A stretch of DNA of 64,000 nt, taken from contig JACKIB010000001.1 of assembly GCA_020638695.1 (NCBI GenBank), positions 62,001 through 126,000 of the forward strand, given 5' to 3'. The DNA is from Planctomycetota bacterium. Lineage in GTDB: Bacteria; Planctomycetota; UBA1135; UBA2386. A model generated the notes under the pieces. It was given only the letters and a program-made list of their open reading frames with translations, was not told the origin of the DNA and did no database searches. The translations under genes and the position numbers were made by a program. Of the stretch, positions 36,369 to 44,723 are shown in pieces (position 1 is the stretch's first letter; each line of letters opens with the position of its first letter).

Positions 36369-37232
36369 ATGATCAGCACCAGCCTGCGTGGCATCCACGA
36401 GGCCAACCGCGCCTCTTGGAACGCCGCGGTCATCGCCCACAACAGTCACAAGGGCGACCAGATCCGCTTCTTCCGCGGCGGCGGGAGCACCCTGTTCGCA
36501 GAGGAACGCGACCTGCTCGGCGGGCTCGACGGACTCAGGTTGCTGCACTTGCAGTGCAACTGCGGACAGGATTCGCTGAGCTTGGCGCAACTCGGCGCGG
36601 CAGTGACCGGCGTCGACATCGCCGACCAGGCGATCGACTTCGCCCGCAACTTGGCAGTGCGGACCGGTATCCCGGCGGAGTTCCACCGCGCCGACGTGTA
36701 CGACTGGCTCACCGAGCACCAACGCCCCACCGAGGGTTTCGACGTCGTGTTCAGCTCCTACGGCGCAATCCGCTACCTCTCGTCGCTGGGACTATGGGCC
36801 CGCCTGGTGCGCGGCGTGCTCGCCCCGGGCGGCAAGCTGGTGCTGGTCGAGTTCCACCCGTTCCTCGAGATGTTCGACGACGCCGGCAACCTCTGCAATC
36901 CGTACTCGGAACCCGGCCAACCGCGTTTCTGCCCGCACGGTGTCGCCGACTACGTCGGCCGCGCTGGACCCGAACTGGCGGCGGGTGATTTCCACGAGGG
37001 GATCCGCGGGTTCGCCAACCCGTACCCGCACCACACCTTCCACTGGGGGCTCGGAGAGATCACCGACGCGGTGTTGGCCGCCGGAATGCGTATCGAGGTG
37101 CTGCGCGAGTATCCGTACGCCAACGGCCGCCGCCACCTGAGTTCGGCGCGCACCATCGAGGGTCGCCGGGTGCTGCCGCCGCCGGGGCTTCCCACGCTGC
37201 CGATGATGTTCGGGATGCGGGCCATTCGCTGA
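36369..37232 (+). CDS. Class I SAM-dependent methyltransferase
   Basis: This 287-residue protein has the Rossmann methyltransferase core: LLHLQCNCGQDSLSLAQLGA (motif I region), VTGVDIADQAIDFAR and the post-core strand GGKLVLVEFHPFLEMF. The ATG at 36369 is chosen since the conserved start ISTSLRGIHEANRASWN follows; an upstream in-frame start at 36294 would begin next to the repeat. The substrate is unknown. It resembles the broad group of small-molecule methyltransferases with a HxD-rich insert (FCPHGVADYVGRAGP). Confidence 0.75.
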   Translation: MISTSLRGIHEANRASWNAAVIAHNSHKGDQIRFFRGGGSTLFAEERDLLGGLDGLRLLHLQCNCGQDSLSLAQLGAAVTGVDIADQAIDFARNLAVRTGIPAEFHRADVYDWLTEHQRPTEGFDVVFSSYGAIRYLSSLGLWARLVRGVLAPGGKLVLVEFHPFLEMFDDAGNLCNPYSEPGQPRFCPHGVADYVGRAGPELAAGDFHEGIRGFANPYPHHTFHWGLGEITDAVLAAGMRIEVLREYPYANGRRHLSSARTIEGRRVLPPPGLPTLPMMFGMRAIR

Positions 37233-37358
37233 CACCGCGCACCGCGCGCGGTCCGTCTGCCGCGATTCGGCTCCGCCACCGAACGAGCAGCGATCCGACG
37301 AGGGGTCTGCTGGCGAATTCCGAAGTCGGCGCGCCACCTCGCCGCTCCGAATGTGACG

Positions 37359-38651
37359 ATGGAACGCGGCACCAATCACCTCGGTCAACGAACGAGGAAC
37401 GCCGGTATCGACGTGGAACCATCGCGGCAGCTCGGACAAGGGTTCGGACCGGACACGTCGCCCCTGAGCTGCCCCAACTTCGGCACGTGTGGCGGCTGCG
37501 TGTCGCTGACCACGCCGTACGCCACGCAGCGCGAGGCGTTGCGCCAGCGTGTCGAGGAACAGCTCGGACCGTGGTTGCCGCGCGACGGCCCGCCGGTGTC
37601 ATTCACCGATCGACCGGCCGCACCGCCGCGACACGATCGAACGCGCATCCTCTACCCGGTCCAACCCCATCCGCAGCTCGGGCTCACCATGGGGCTGTTC
37701 CGTCGCGGCACCCACACACCGGTAGAGATCGATGCGTGCGAGCTCCAGCATCCGGCGCTCACTGAGCTGGGCGCGCGCGCCCTGCCGGTGCTGCGCCGCA
37801 GCGGACTGCGACCGTACGACGAAACCCGGCACACCGGCCAAGTCCGCGCCTTCAGCGCGCGCCTCGCACCTTCCACCGGGGAGCTGTTGCTGGGCATCGT
37901 CACCGCCGAACCGCGGCTCGACGGCGCGGAGGCGCTCGCGACCGCCCTGCTCGCTGCTGCGTCCGGTCTGCCCGACGCCGGTGGCCCCGCAATCGTCCCA
38001 GTCGGTCTGGTGCACAACATCCAGACGCGCCGCGGCAACGCGTTGGTCGGCGCCGAGTCCCATGCGCTGTCGGGACGCATGACGTTGCAAGCGTGCAGCG
38101 ACGGGTTGCTGCTGCGGATCGGCTTCGCGAGCTTCTACCAACTCCACCGCGCGGTCGACCGTTTGCTGTACGACCCGGCGATGCAGATGCTCGGCGACCT
38201 GCAGGGTGCGAGGGTGATCGACGGCTACGGCGGCGTCGGGTGCTTCGCGTTGCGCGCGGCGCGCGCCGGCGCCGCGCGCGTGATGTTGGTCGAAGCGAGC
38301 CGCTCTGCGTGCGACGACGCGCGGCACAACGCGGCACACAACGAATTGTCGGTGGACGTGGTCGAGGGTGCGTTCTCGGCAGACACCTGCAGTGAGTTGG
38401 CGGCGGACGTACTGGTCGTCGACCCGAGTCGCGCCGGGCTCGGGGAGGTCGGGTGCAGTGCAGTCCGCAGTGTGGCGGCGCCCCGCGTTCTGTACGCGTC
38501 GTGCGGGCTCCCGGCGCTGCGCCGTGACCTCGAGCGGCTTCCCGAGTACGGTGTCGCCGAAGTCCGGCTGGCGGACCTGTTCCCCCACACAGGGCACGTG
38601 GAGACCCTGGTGCTGCTGCACCGCCGAAGCGGCGGTTTCCCACCATGCTGA
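37359..38651 (+). CDS. rlmD: 23S rRNA (uracil-5-)-methyltransferase RlmD/TrmA family
   Basis: This 430-residue RNA methyltransferase has an N-terminal iron-sulfur site with Cys38, Cys44, Cys47 (CPNFGTCGGC) and Cys127 (EIDACEL). Motif I is VIDGYGGVGCFALRAARAG, the DPPR-like motif is DPSRAGLG, and the catalytic nucleophile is Cys382 in YASCGLPALRRDL. Members methylate U1939 or U747 of 23S rRNA or U54 of tRNA; which one applies here cannot be told from the sequence, so the symbol is provisional. It overlaps the next gene by 7 bases. A GTG two codons earlier is an alternative start. Confidence 0.8.
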   Translation: MERGTNHLGQRTRNAGIDVEPSRQLGQGFGPDTSPLSCPNFGTCGGCVSLTTPYATQREALRQRVEEQLGPWLPRDGPPVSFTDRPAAPPRHDRTRILYPVQPHPQLGLTMGLFRRGTHTPVEIDACELQHPALTELGARALPVLRRSGLRPYDETRHTGQVRAFSARLAPSTGELLLGIVTAEPRLDGAEALATALLAAASGLPDAGGPAIVPVGLVHNIQTRRGNALVGAESHALSGRMTLQACSDGLLLRIGFASFYQLHRAVDRLLYDPAMQMLGDLQGARVIDGYGGVGCFALRAARAGAARVMLVEASRSACDDARHNAAHNELSVDVVEGAFSADTCSELAADVLVVDPSRAGLGEVGCSAVRSVAAPRVLYASCGLPALRRDLERLPEYGVAEVRLADLFPHTGHVETLVLLHRRSGGFPPC

Positions 38652-41101
38652 CCAAGCTGTGCGTCAGGTTCTGGGCCCTGCTCACCGTGTTGACGGCTCC
38701 GGTGCGTTGGCTGTTGCGCCCGTACACGCGTTGGTTGCACACTCGCTGGCCCGCCGGTCGGGTCGAGAAGCTCCCCGAGGTGCAGCCCAATGGCACCACC
38801 AACGTCGCCGGCCTTTACGTGACCGGCGACCTGACCGGGATTCCACTGCTGAAGTTCGCCGCCGACTCGGGCGCCCGCGCCGTGCAGCACATCGTCGCCG
38901 ACCGGGCGTTCGCCAAGGAACGTGCGCAGAAGAGCGACGGAGTGCTCGACCTGCTGATCGTCGGCGCAGGTGTCAGCGGCATGGCCGCGGCGCTCGAGGC
39001 GCGGGCGCAGGGACTCGACTTTCAGCTGGTGGAAGGCGCCGAGCCGTTCTCGACCCTGGTCAATTTTCCGCGCGGCAAACCGATCTACACCTACCCGACC
39101 GGGATGCGTCCGGCCGGGGCCCTGCAGTTGACGGCGACCGTCAAGGAACCGCTGCTCGACGAACTCCGTGCCCAAACACTCGACGCCGGCATCACGCCAA
39201 CGCCCCGGCTGGTCGAGAAGGTGGTCCGCCGCGGCGCCTGCCTCGAGGCGGTGGTCCGCGGCCAGGATTCCATCCTCGCCCGCCGGGTCATCGTGGCGAT
39301 CGGTCGGTCCGGAAACTTCCGTCGCCTCGGCGTGCCCGGCGAGGACCTCGAGCACGTCGGCAACCGGCTGTTCGACCCCAAGGACTACCGCGGCAAGAAG
39401 GTGCTGGTGGTCGGCGGTGGCGACAGCGCGGTCGAGTCGGCGATCGCCATCGCCGAGTGCGGCGGCGAGGTAGCGCTGTCGTACCGCAAGGGCGAGCTGT
39501 CGCGGCCCAAGCCGGAGAACCTCGCCTCGATCGAGCGGCTGCAACGCGACCCGATGGCCCGGCTGCCCGACACCAACCCCGAGTCCGATCGGGTCACCGT
39601 GCCGACCGGCAGCTACCTCGCGGAGCACCGCGCTCCCGGGACGATCGAGCTACTGCTGGGCACCACCGTGGCGCGGATCACCCCGGACTCGGTGACCCTG
39701 CGCGGCAAGCAGGACGAGCAAACGCGACCGGTCGATGCGGTGCTGACCATGATCGGGCGCGAGCCGCCGCTGGATTTCTTCCGCCGCAGCGGGGTGAAGA
39801 TCCGCGGCGAGACGCGCGGGTTCGAGTGGGCCGGGCTGGCGGTGTTCTTCCTGTTGATCTGGTTCGTCTACGACTGGAAGAACCACGGAGAGCTGACCGA
39901 ACGGCTGCTCCGCGGCGCGACGTCGTTCCCGGAACGCATGCCCGACTGGATCGCCGGACTCGGCAGCTGGTGGAAGGAACAGGTCGCGGACCGAAAGACC
40001 GTGATCGGCACCGTCGCCGTGTCGATGAAATCGCGCTCGTTCTACTACACACTGGTCTACACGCTGCTGATCGGCTGGTTCGGCCTGCGCCGCGTGCTGC
40101 GGCGTCGCACCCCCTACGTGACCGTGCAGACGCTGGTGCTGTTCCTGGTCCAGCTCCTCCCACTGTTCCTGCTGCCGGAGATCATCCTGCCGTACCTCGG
40201 CTACAACGGCGCGTTCGACAGCGGCATCGGGAAGCGCATCTCGGAGGAGTTCTTCGCGCTGTACTCCGGTGTCGCCCCGGACGCCTGGCCCGAGTGGGGA
40301 CACCCACGCGCCTACTGGCGCGCCTACGGGCTCGTACTCGCATTCCCGCTGTTCGTCTACAACGCGATCGAGTCCCAGCCATTGATGGGCTGGCTGATCC
40401 TCAGCGCGGTGCAGACCTTCGTGCTGATCCCACTGCTGGTGTTCAAGTGGGGCAAGGGGGCCTACTGCGGGTGGATCTGCTCGTGCGGCGGACTGGCTGA
40501 GACTATGGGCGACGCCCACCGCCACAAGATGTTCCACGGGGTCGTGAGCAACCGCGCCAACATGGTCGGCCAAGTGGTGATGGTGCTCGCGTTCGGTCTG
40601 CTCGCCGGCCGCATCTGGACTTGGACCTACCCCGACGGCGTGCTGGCCCGGCACTTCGACGCGATGTTCTGGCGCGACGGTAGTCGCTACAGCTACAAGT
40701 GGATCGTCGACGTGGTCATGGGCGGGGTGCTGGGGGTCGGCTTCTACTTCAAGTACTCCGGCCGCATCTGGTGCCGCTTCGCCTGCCCGCTGGCCGCGTT
40801 GATGCACATCTACGCGCGCTTCTCGCGGTTCCGCATCGTGCCCGAGAAGAGCAAGTGCATCTCGTGCAACGTGTGCACCGCGAGCTGCCACATGGGCATC
40901 GACGTGATGAACTTCGCCAACAAGGGAATGCCGATGGCCGACCCGGAATGCGTCCGCTGCAGCGCCTGCGTGCAGAGCTGCCCCACCGGCACCCTGCAGT
41001 TCGGCGAGGTGTCCAGAGGTGAGGTCCGAAAGGTGGGCTGGCTCGCCGCATCACCGGTGCTGCGGGCAGAACACCAGGCTCCGGAGCCCCCCCGCACTTG
41101 A
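38645..41101 (+). CDS. Membrane flavin/NAD(P) oxidoreductase fused to NapH/NosR-like iron-sulfur module
   Basis: The 818-residue protein joins a thioredoxin-reductase-like flavoprotein to a polyferredoxin membrane domain. The FAD site IVGAGVSG is at 105-112 and the NAD(P) site VLVVGGGDSAVESA near 256. The FAD motif that normally ends such proteins (GLYVTGDLTGIPLLKFA) instead lies at residues 56-72, before the first nucleotide site, which indicates circular permutation. Several membrane helices follow, with CGWICSC at 608-614 and CRFACP further on, as in NosR/NapH. Two ferredoxin clusters come last: Cys738/741/744/748 and Cys769/772/775/779. It probably moves electrons from NAD(P)H through FAD and clusters across or along the membrane. 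The acceptor is unknown. Confidence 0.8.
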   Translation: MLTKLCVRFWALLTVLTAPVRWLLRPYTRWLHTRWPAGRVEKLPEVQPNGTTNVAGLYVTGDLTGIPLLKFAADSGARAVQHIVADRAFAKERAQKSDGVLDLLIVGAGVSGMAAALEARAQGLDFQLVEGAEPFSTLVNFPRGKPIYTYPTGMRPAGALQLTATVKEPLLDELRAQTLDAGITPTPRLVEKVVRRGACLEAVVRGQDSILARRVIVAIGRSGNFRRLGVPGEDLEHVGNRLFDPKDYRGKKVLVVGGGDSAVESAIAIAECGGEVALSYRKGELSRPKPENLASIERLQRDPMARLPDTNPESDRVTVPTGSYLAEHRAPGTIELLLGTTVARITPDSVTLRGKQDEQTRPVDAVLTMIGREPPLDFFRRSGVKIRGETRGFEWAGLAVFFLLIWFVYDWKNHGELTERLLRGATSFPERMPDWIAGLGSWWKEQVADRKTVIGTVAVSMKSRSFYYTLVYTLLIGWFGLRRVLRRRTPYVTVQTLVLFLVQLLPLFLLPEIILPYLGYNGAFDSGIGKRISEEFFALYSGVAPDAWPEWGHPRAYWRAYGLVLAFPLFVYNAIESQPLMGWLILSAVQTFVLIPLLVFKWGKGAYCGWICSCGGLAETMGDAHRHKMFHGVVSNRANMVGQVVMVLAFGLLAGRIWTWTYPDGVLARHFDAMFWRDGSRYSYKWIVDVVMGGVLGVGFYFKYSGRIWCRFACPLAALMHIYARFSRFRIVPEKSKCISCNVCTASCHMGIDVMNFANKGMPMADPECVRCSACVQSCPTGTLQFGEVSRGEVRKVGWLAASPVLRAEHQAPEPPRT

Positions 41102-41165
41102 CCACACGCTTCCGGTCTCCTGCAATGGCGGTCTGGCGCGACCCCCGACCCACCCCCCGATCCCC

Positions 41166-42173
41166 ATGAAGCACGCACTGATCTTGCTCGCGGTGCCCGG
41201 CCTCACCGCATGCTCCTTGTTCGGCAGCCTGTCCGAGGAGGAACAGCGCCAGGTCGACACGCACCGCAGCGGCGCCGGCCTCTACTTCAACGCCCGACAA
41301 TACGAGAAGGCCATCGACCAGGCGGAGAAGGGTCTCCGCATCAAGCCGAACGACTACGACCTGCGGCAGCGGCTGGGCTGGGCCTACATCGAGTTGGCCG
41401 CGCAGAAGAAGGCGAACAACCACCAACACCTGCGGATCGCCGAGCAGCTGTTCGCCAAGTTGGTCGACACCCGGCGGGTGGAGGACCACGACCCCCGCAC
41501 CATCTACGGCTACGCCAAGACCCTGTGGATGCAGGCGCGGGTCCGCGGCGACATCGCCGAGCAGTTGCGCCGCGAGGCCAAGCAACCGGACGCGAATGCC
41601 GGCGCCCTGCGCGCGCAAGCCGACGAGCACGAGCGACGCAGCAAGGCCTACCTCGCCGACGCCGAGCGCTGGTTCACCACCTTGGCCAAGGGCGATGCCT
41701 CCGGCCGCGGCAATCGGCGGGACGCCTACAAGTACCTGATGTTGATCAAGTACTGCCAAGGCGATGTGAAAACGGCGCTGCGGAACGGCGAGCAAGCGCT
41801 GGCGATCAACGCCGAGGAGACCAAGAACTGGAAGGCCAAGTACGAGCGCACCCAGGTGGTCGACTACGAACGACTGGTGCGCAACGAGCTGGCCCAGCTG
41901 GAGCGGGAGGAGGTGGCGATCCGCCGCAAGCTCGCGGCTTACCTGACCGAGACCAAGGAATGGAAGAAGGCGGTCGAGCAGCTGGACGCCATCCTCACCA
42001 TGAAGCCCAACAGCTTCGGTGACTACTACGAGCGCGGTGTCTGCCACCGGGCACTCAACGACCACGTCGCCGCGACGCGCGACTTCCGCAAGTTCCTCCA
42101 GCTCGGCAACCTGTCGCAGGACAGTCCATACGTCAAGGATGCCTACCGCTACCTCAACGACGGCGGAAAGTGA
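41166..42173 (+). CDS. TPR-repeat lipoprotein
   Basis: The ATG at 41166 opens a lipoprotein signal with lipobox LTAC. The 335-residue protein has TPR pairs (GLYFNARQYEKAIDQAEKGL; DYYERGVCHRALNDHVAATR) around a charged helical middle. It is probably attached to a membrane on the periplasmic side and mediates protein contacts. Its 3' end overlaps the probable start of rnpA by 35 bases. Confidence 0.7.
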   Translation: MKHALILLAVPGLTACSLFGSLSEEEQRQVDTHRSGAGLYFNARQYEKAIDQAEKGLRIKPNDYDLRQRLGWAYIELAAQKKANNHQHLRIAEQLFAKLVDTRRVEDHDPRTIYGYAKTLWMQARVRGDIAEQLRREAKQPDANAGALRAQADEHERRSKAYLADAERWFTTLAKGDASGRGNRRDAYKYLMLIKYCQGDVKTALRNGEQALAINAEETKNWKAKYERTQVVDYERLVRNELAQLEREEVAIRRKLAAYLTETKEWKKAVEQLDAILTMKPNSFGDYYERGVCHRALNDHVAATRDFRKFLQLGNLSQDSPYVKDAYRYLNDGGK

Positions 42174-42558
42174 GCCGCACGGCTACGGGCTGCCGGGCAG
42201 CGCCCGCGTGCGCCGGAACCGCGAGTTCTCGCGGATCTACTCCCGCGGAACGCGCGCCAGCGGTCCGCTCTTGACCGTGGTCGCACTGCGCCGGCGCGAT
42301 GCCGGACACCGGGTCGGCCTGTCGGTCGCGAAGATCCACGGCGCGGCGGTGCGGCGCAACAAGATCAAGCGACTGCTGCGCGAGGCGTTTCGACTGGAAC
42401 GCCCCACCCTGCCCGGTCAGTTCGACTTGGTGCTGATCCCCAAGCAGCGCCCCGGCAAGTTCGCCCTCGCGGCGTTGCGTGCCGAGCTGCGCAGTCTGGT
42501 CGAGCGGGTGGCGCACGGCGGTGGCCGGCCGCGCCGCCCGCGCCGCAAGTCCGAATGA
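42139..42558 (+). CDS. rnpA: Ribonuclease P protein component
   Basis: RnpA assists the RNA subunit in tRNA 5' maturation. The conserved signature is clear: RVRRNREFSRIYSRG, RVGLSVAKIHGAAVRRNKIK and RLLREAFR. The ATG at 42139 is the only ATG that leaves room for the usual GLPGSARVRR start; a GTG inside that segment is the alternative, which would truncate it. Overlap with the upstream gene suggests translational coupling. The common neighbour rpmH is absent, while yidD follows with a 4-base ATGA overlap. Confidence 0.92.
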   Translation: MPTATSTTAESEPHGYGLPGSARVRRNREFSRIYSRGTRASGPLLTVVALRRRDAGHRVGLSVAKIHGAAVRRNKIKRLLREAFRLERPTLPGQFDLVLIPKQRPGKFALAALRAELRSLVERVAHGGGRPRRPRRKSE

Positions 42559-42782
42559 AGCAGCTGCTGCGAACCTGCGCGCTGGCGCCGATCCACTTCT
42601 ACCAGCGGTGGATCTCGCGGTTCACGCCGTCGGTCTGTCGCTATCAACCCACTTGCTCGAACTACGCGATCCAAGCGATCGAACGGTTCGGCCTGCTGCG
42701 CGGCGGCTGGCTCGCAGTGCGCCGGATCGCCCGCTGCCACCCGTTCGCCGGGCATGGCGACGATCCGGTGCCCGAGCGGTGA
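42555..42782 (+). CDS. yidD: Membrane protein insertion efficiency factor YidD
   Basis: This 75-residue protein carries the family pattern IHFYQRWISRFTPSVCRYQP, TCSNYAIQAIERFG and RIARCHPFAGHGDDPVP, with all three conserved cysteines. It normally sits between rnpA and yidC; here yidC is not next in line and the following gene is on the other strand. Confidence 0.96.
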   Translation: MKQLLRTCALAPIHFYQRWISRFTPSVCRYQPTCSNYAIQAIERFGLLRGGWLAVRRIARCHPFAGHGDDPVPER

Positions 42783-42837
42783 AATCGAAACTCACTCAGC
42801 TGCTACCGGCTGACGAGGACAGGAACGTGACGATGAA

Positions 42838-42855
42838 CGGGTGACCCAGCACCCG
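42838..42855. terminator. Hairpin between convergent genes
   Basis: CGGGTG and CACCCG form a 6-bp stem with a 6-base loop (ACCCAG). It lies between the ends of yidD (plus) and the glycosyltransferase (minus). There is no T run, so the terminator call is tentative. Confidence 0.3.
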
Positions 42856-42869
42856 CGGTTCGTCGGACG

Positions 42870-44468
42870 TCAGTCGTTCAGGTGGTAGATCAGCACCACC
42901 ATGTCCTTGGGTCCGGTCCAGTTCGGCAGCCGGCGAACCTGTAGGAAGTTCTGTCGGATGAACACATCGAGCCGGCTGTGTCGGTCCTTCTCGTCGAGCT
43001 CCGGTTCGGTCAGGACCACCCAAAGGTCCTGCTTGTTCTTGCGCGCGGTTGCGACGATACCCGCGAGGTAGTCGATGCGTCCCTCGAGCACGTTCCAGTC
43101 CTCGATGGTGCGGACATACGTGGTGCGCTGGTCGCGGCGGTCGAGGTAACGCCCCGGGTCGAGGTAGTAGCGGATGCTCGGACCGTTGGTGGTGATCACC
43201 ACCAACTCGCGCCGCGGCCATGCGCGGCGATGCTGCTCCTTCACGTAGCGCACCGCCTCGCCCCAGCGCGGCCGCCAACCGTACTGCTTCTCGAAGTACA
43301 GGTAGTCCTCGCCGGCCATGTGGCCGAGGATCATCACCAGGGGCACCAGCCGCAGCACCAGCGCGCGGACCCCGATGTCGCGGAACGCCTGGAGCAGCGT
43401 GATCAGCAGCACCGCGGCGAGCAGGTAGACCGCCGGCAGACTGGCGAACGCGTACTGCGCGGTCAACCGCTGGAAGCCGCCGAACGACAGCACCACCAGC
43501 GCCAGCAACGGCAGCAGGGCCATGCAGGCGAGGAACAACCCAGCCCGGCCCGGTCGGCCGAACAGATGCACGGCACCACCGAGCGCCGCCACCAGGACCG
43601 GGACGCCGACGAAGAACACCAGCGTCTGGATCAGGTGGAACAGCGAGAACACCGGGCGCTTCACCTCCCACAGCCGCTGCAGAATCGGCAAGCTCATCAC
43701 CACCAGCAGCGCCACCAGCAGCACGACGATCAACGGCACCCAGTTGCCGCGGCGGGTCGTCGCGCGCCGGCTGAAGCTCGCCAGCAGGGTGTAGGCCAAC
43801 GCCGCGCCGGCCGGCAGGTAGGCCGAAGGGTGGCTGTAGCCGCCCAGGAAGAACAGGCACGCCGACGAGAGCACCAGCCACCAATTGCGGCGCTCCAGCC
43901 CGTGGTACAGCGCCCCCATCGCGGCCAGGCAGAAGAACATCACGATCGAGTAGAACCGCGCGTTCTGGCTCCAATAGATGTGCCACGGCGACATCGCCAG
44001 CAGCAGCCCGGCGAGCAACGCCGCCCGCCGCCCGACGATCCCGCGGGACACCACCGCGATGAGCGGCACCGAAGCGATGCCGAAGAACACCGCCGGGAGC
44101 CGCAGGACCCCTTCACTGAGGTCGGTGGCCGCCAGCCCGAACCAGTGCACCGCCCCGCGCAGCAGCGCAAACGACAGGGGATACTTGCTGACGCCGGACT
44201 GCCAGAACACGTCCGACGGCGCGATCACGTCGCGGAACGTGTGCGCCTCGTCGATCCACAACGACCACTGATCCAGGCGGTACAGCCGCAGGGTGGCCGC
44301 CAGCACCGTCATGGCGAGCAGATAGACCACGTGCCGCCGGGTGAAGGCCCAGTGGTCGAGCCACTCACCGTGCTTCGCCTTCGGAGCCGTCATCCGCGCT
44401 GAGTGGCCCCCTGCGCCACCGGGGGATCTATCGGCTGGCGCCGAGCGGGCGAGGGGCGAATGGGTCAT
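42870..44468 (-). CDS. GT-C family polytopic glycosyltransferase (GT39/ArnT-like)
   Basis: This 532-residue membrane protein has about ten helices and a first large loop containing WIDEAHTFRDV, the acidic pair used for lipid-linked sugar transfer in ArnT/PMT-type enzymes. The sequence PWHIYWSQNARFYSIVMFF is also typical of the family. It has a soluble C-terminal domain of about 130 residues. The acceptor is unknown; transfer from a polyprenyl-phosphate sugar is expected. ATG 44468 is used; ATG 44393 is a plausible shorter start. A TATACT hexamer (44486-44481) lies 12 bases upstream. Confidence 0.8.
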   Translation of the reverse strand: MTHSPLARSAPADRSPGGAGGHSARMTAPKAKHGEWLDHWAFTRRHVVYLLAMTVLAATLRLYRLDQWSLWIDEAHTFRDVIAPSDVFWQSGVSKYPLSFALLRGAVHWFGLAATDLSEGVLRLPAVFFGIASVPLIAVVSRGIVGRRAALLAGLLLAMSPWHIYWSQNARFYSIVMFFCLAAMGALYHGLERRNWWLVLSSACLFFLGGYSHPSAYLPAGAALAYTLLASFSRRATTRRGNWVPLIVVLLVALLVVMSLPILQRLWEVKRPVFSLFHLIQTLVFFVGVPVLVAALGGAVHLFGRPGRAGLFLACMALLPLLALVVLSFGGFQRLTAQYAFASLPAVYLLAAVLLITLLQAFRDIGVRALVLRLVPLVMILGHMAGEDYLYFEKQYGWRPRWGEAVRYVKEQHRRAWPRRELVVITTNGPSIRYYLDPGRYLDRRDQRTTYVRTIEDWNVLEGRIDYLAGIVATARKNKQDLWVVLTEPELDEKDRHSRLDVFIRQNFLQVRRLPNWTGPKDMVVLIYHLND

Positions 44469-44723
44469 CGCGGACCGGAAAGTATAGACTCCGGAGTGCC
44501 GAGCACCGCCGGCGCGATTCCACCGCCACCTTGCCACCGACGGAATCCGGTCAGCTCGCACCGACCGGTTGCATCCGGCCAATCGGCGGTCGGGTCCCGC
44601 CGGAGGGTTCGGTGGAGACCGAGCCAAGGGCGGCATGGTGCTCGCCGGGGCTCGTTCCCGATCGGTCAAGGCCAGGACGTCGGCCCGCCGCCGCCCACCG
44701 TCCGGGGGTAGGATCCGCCACAC

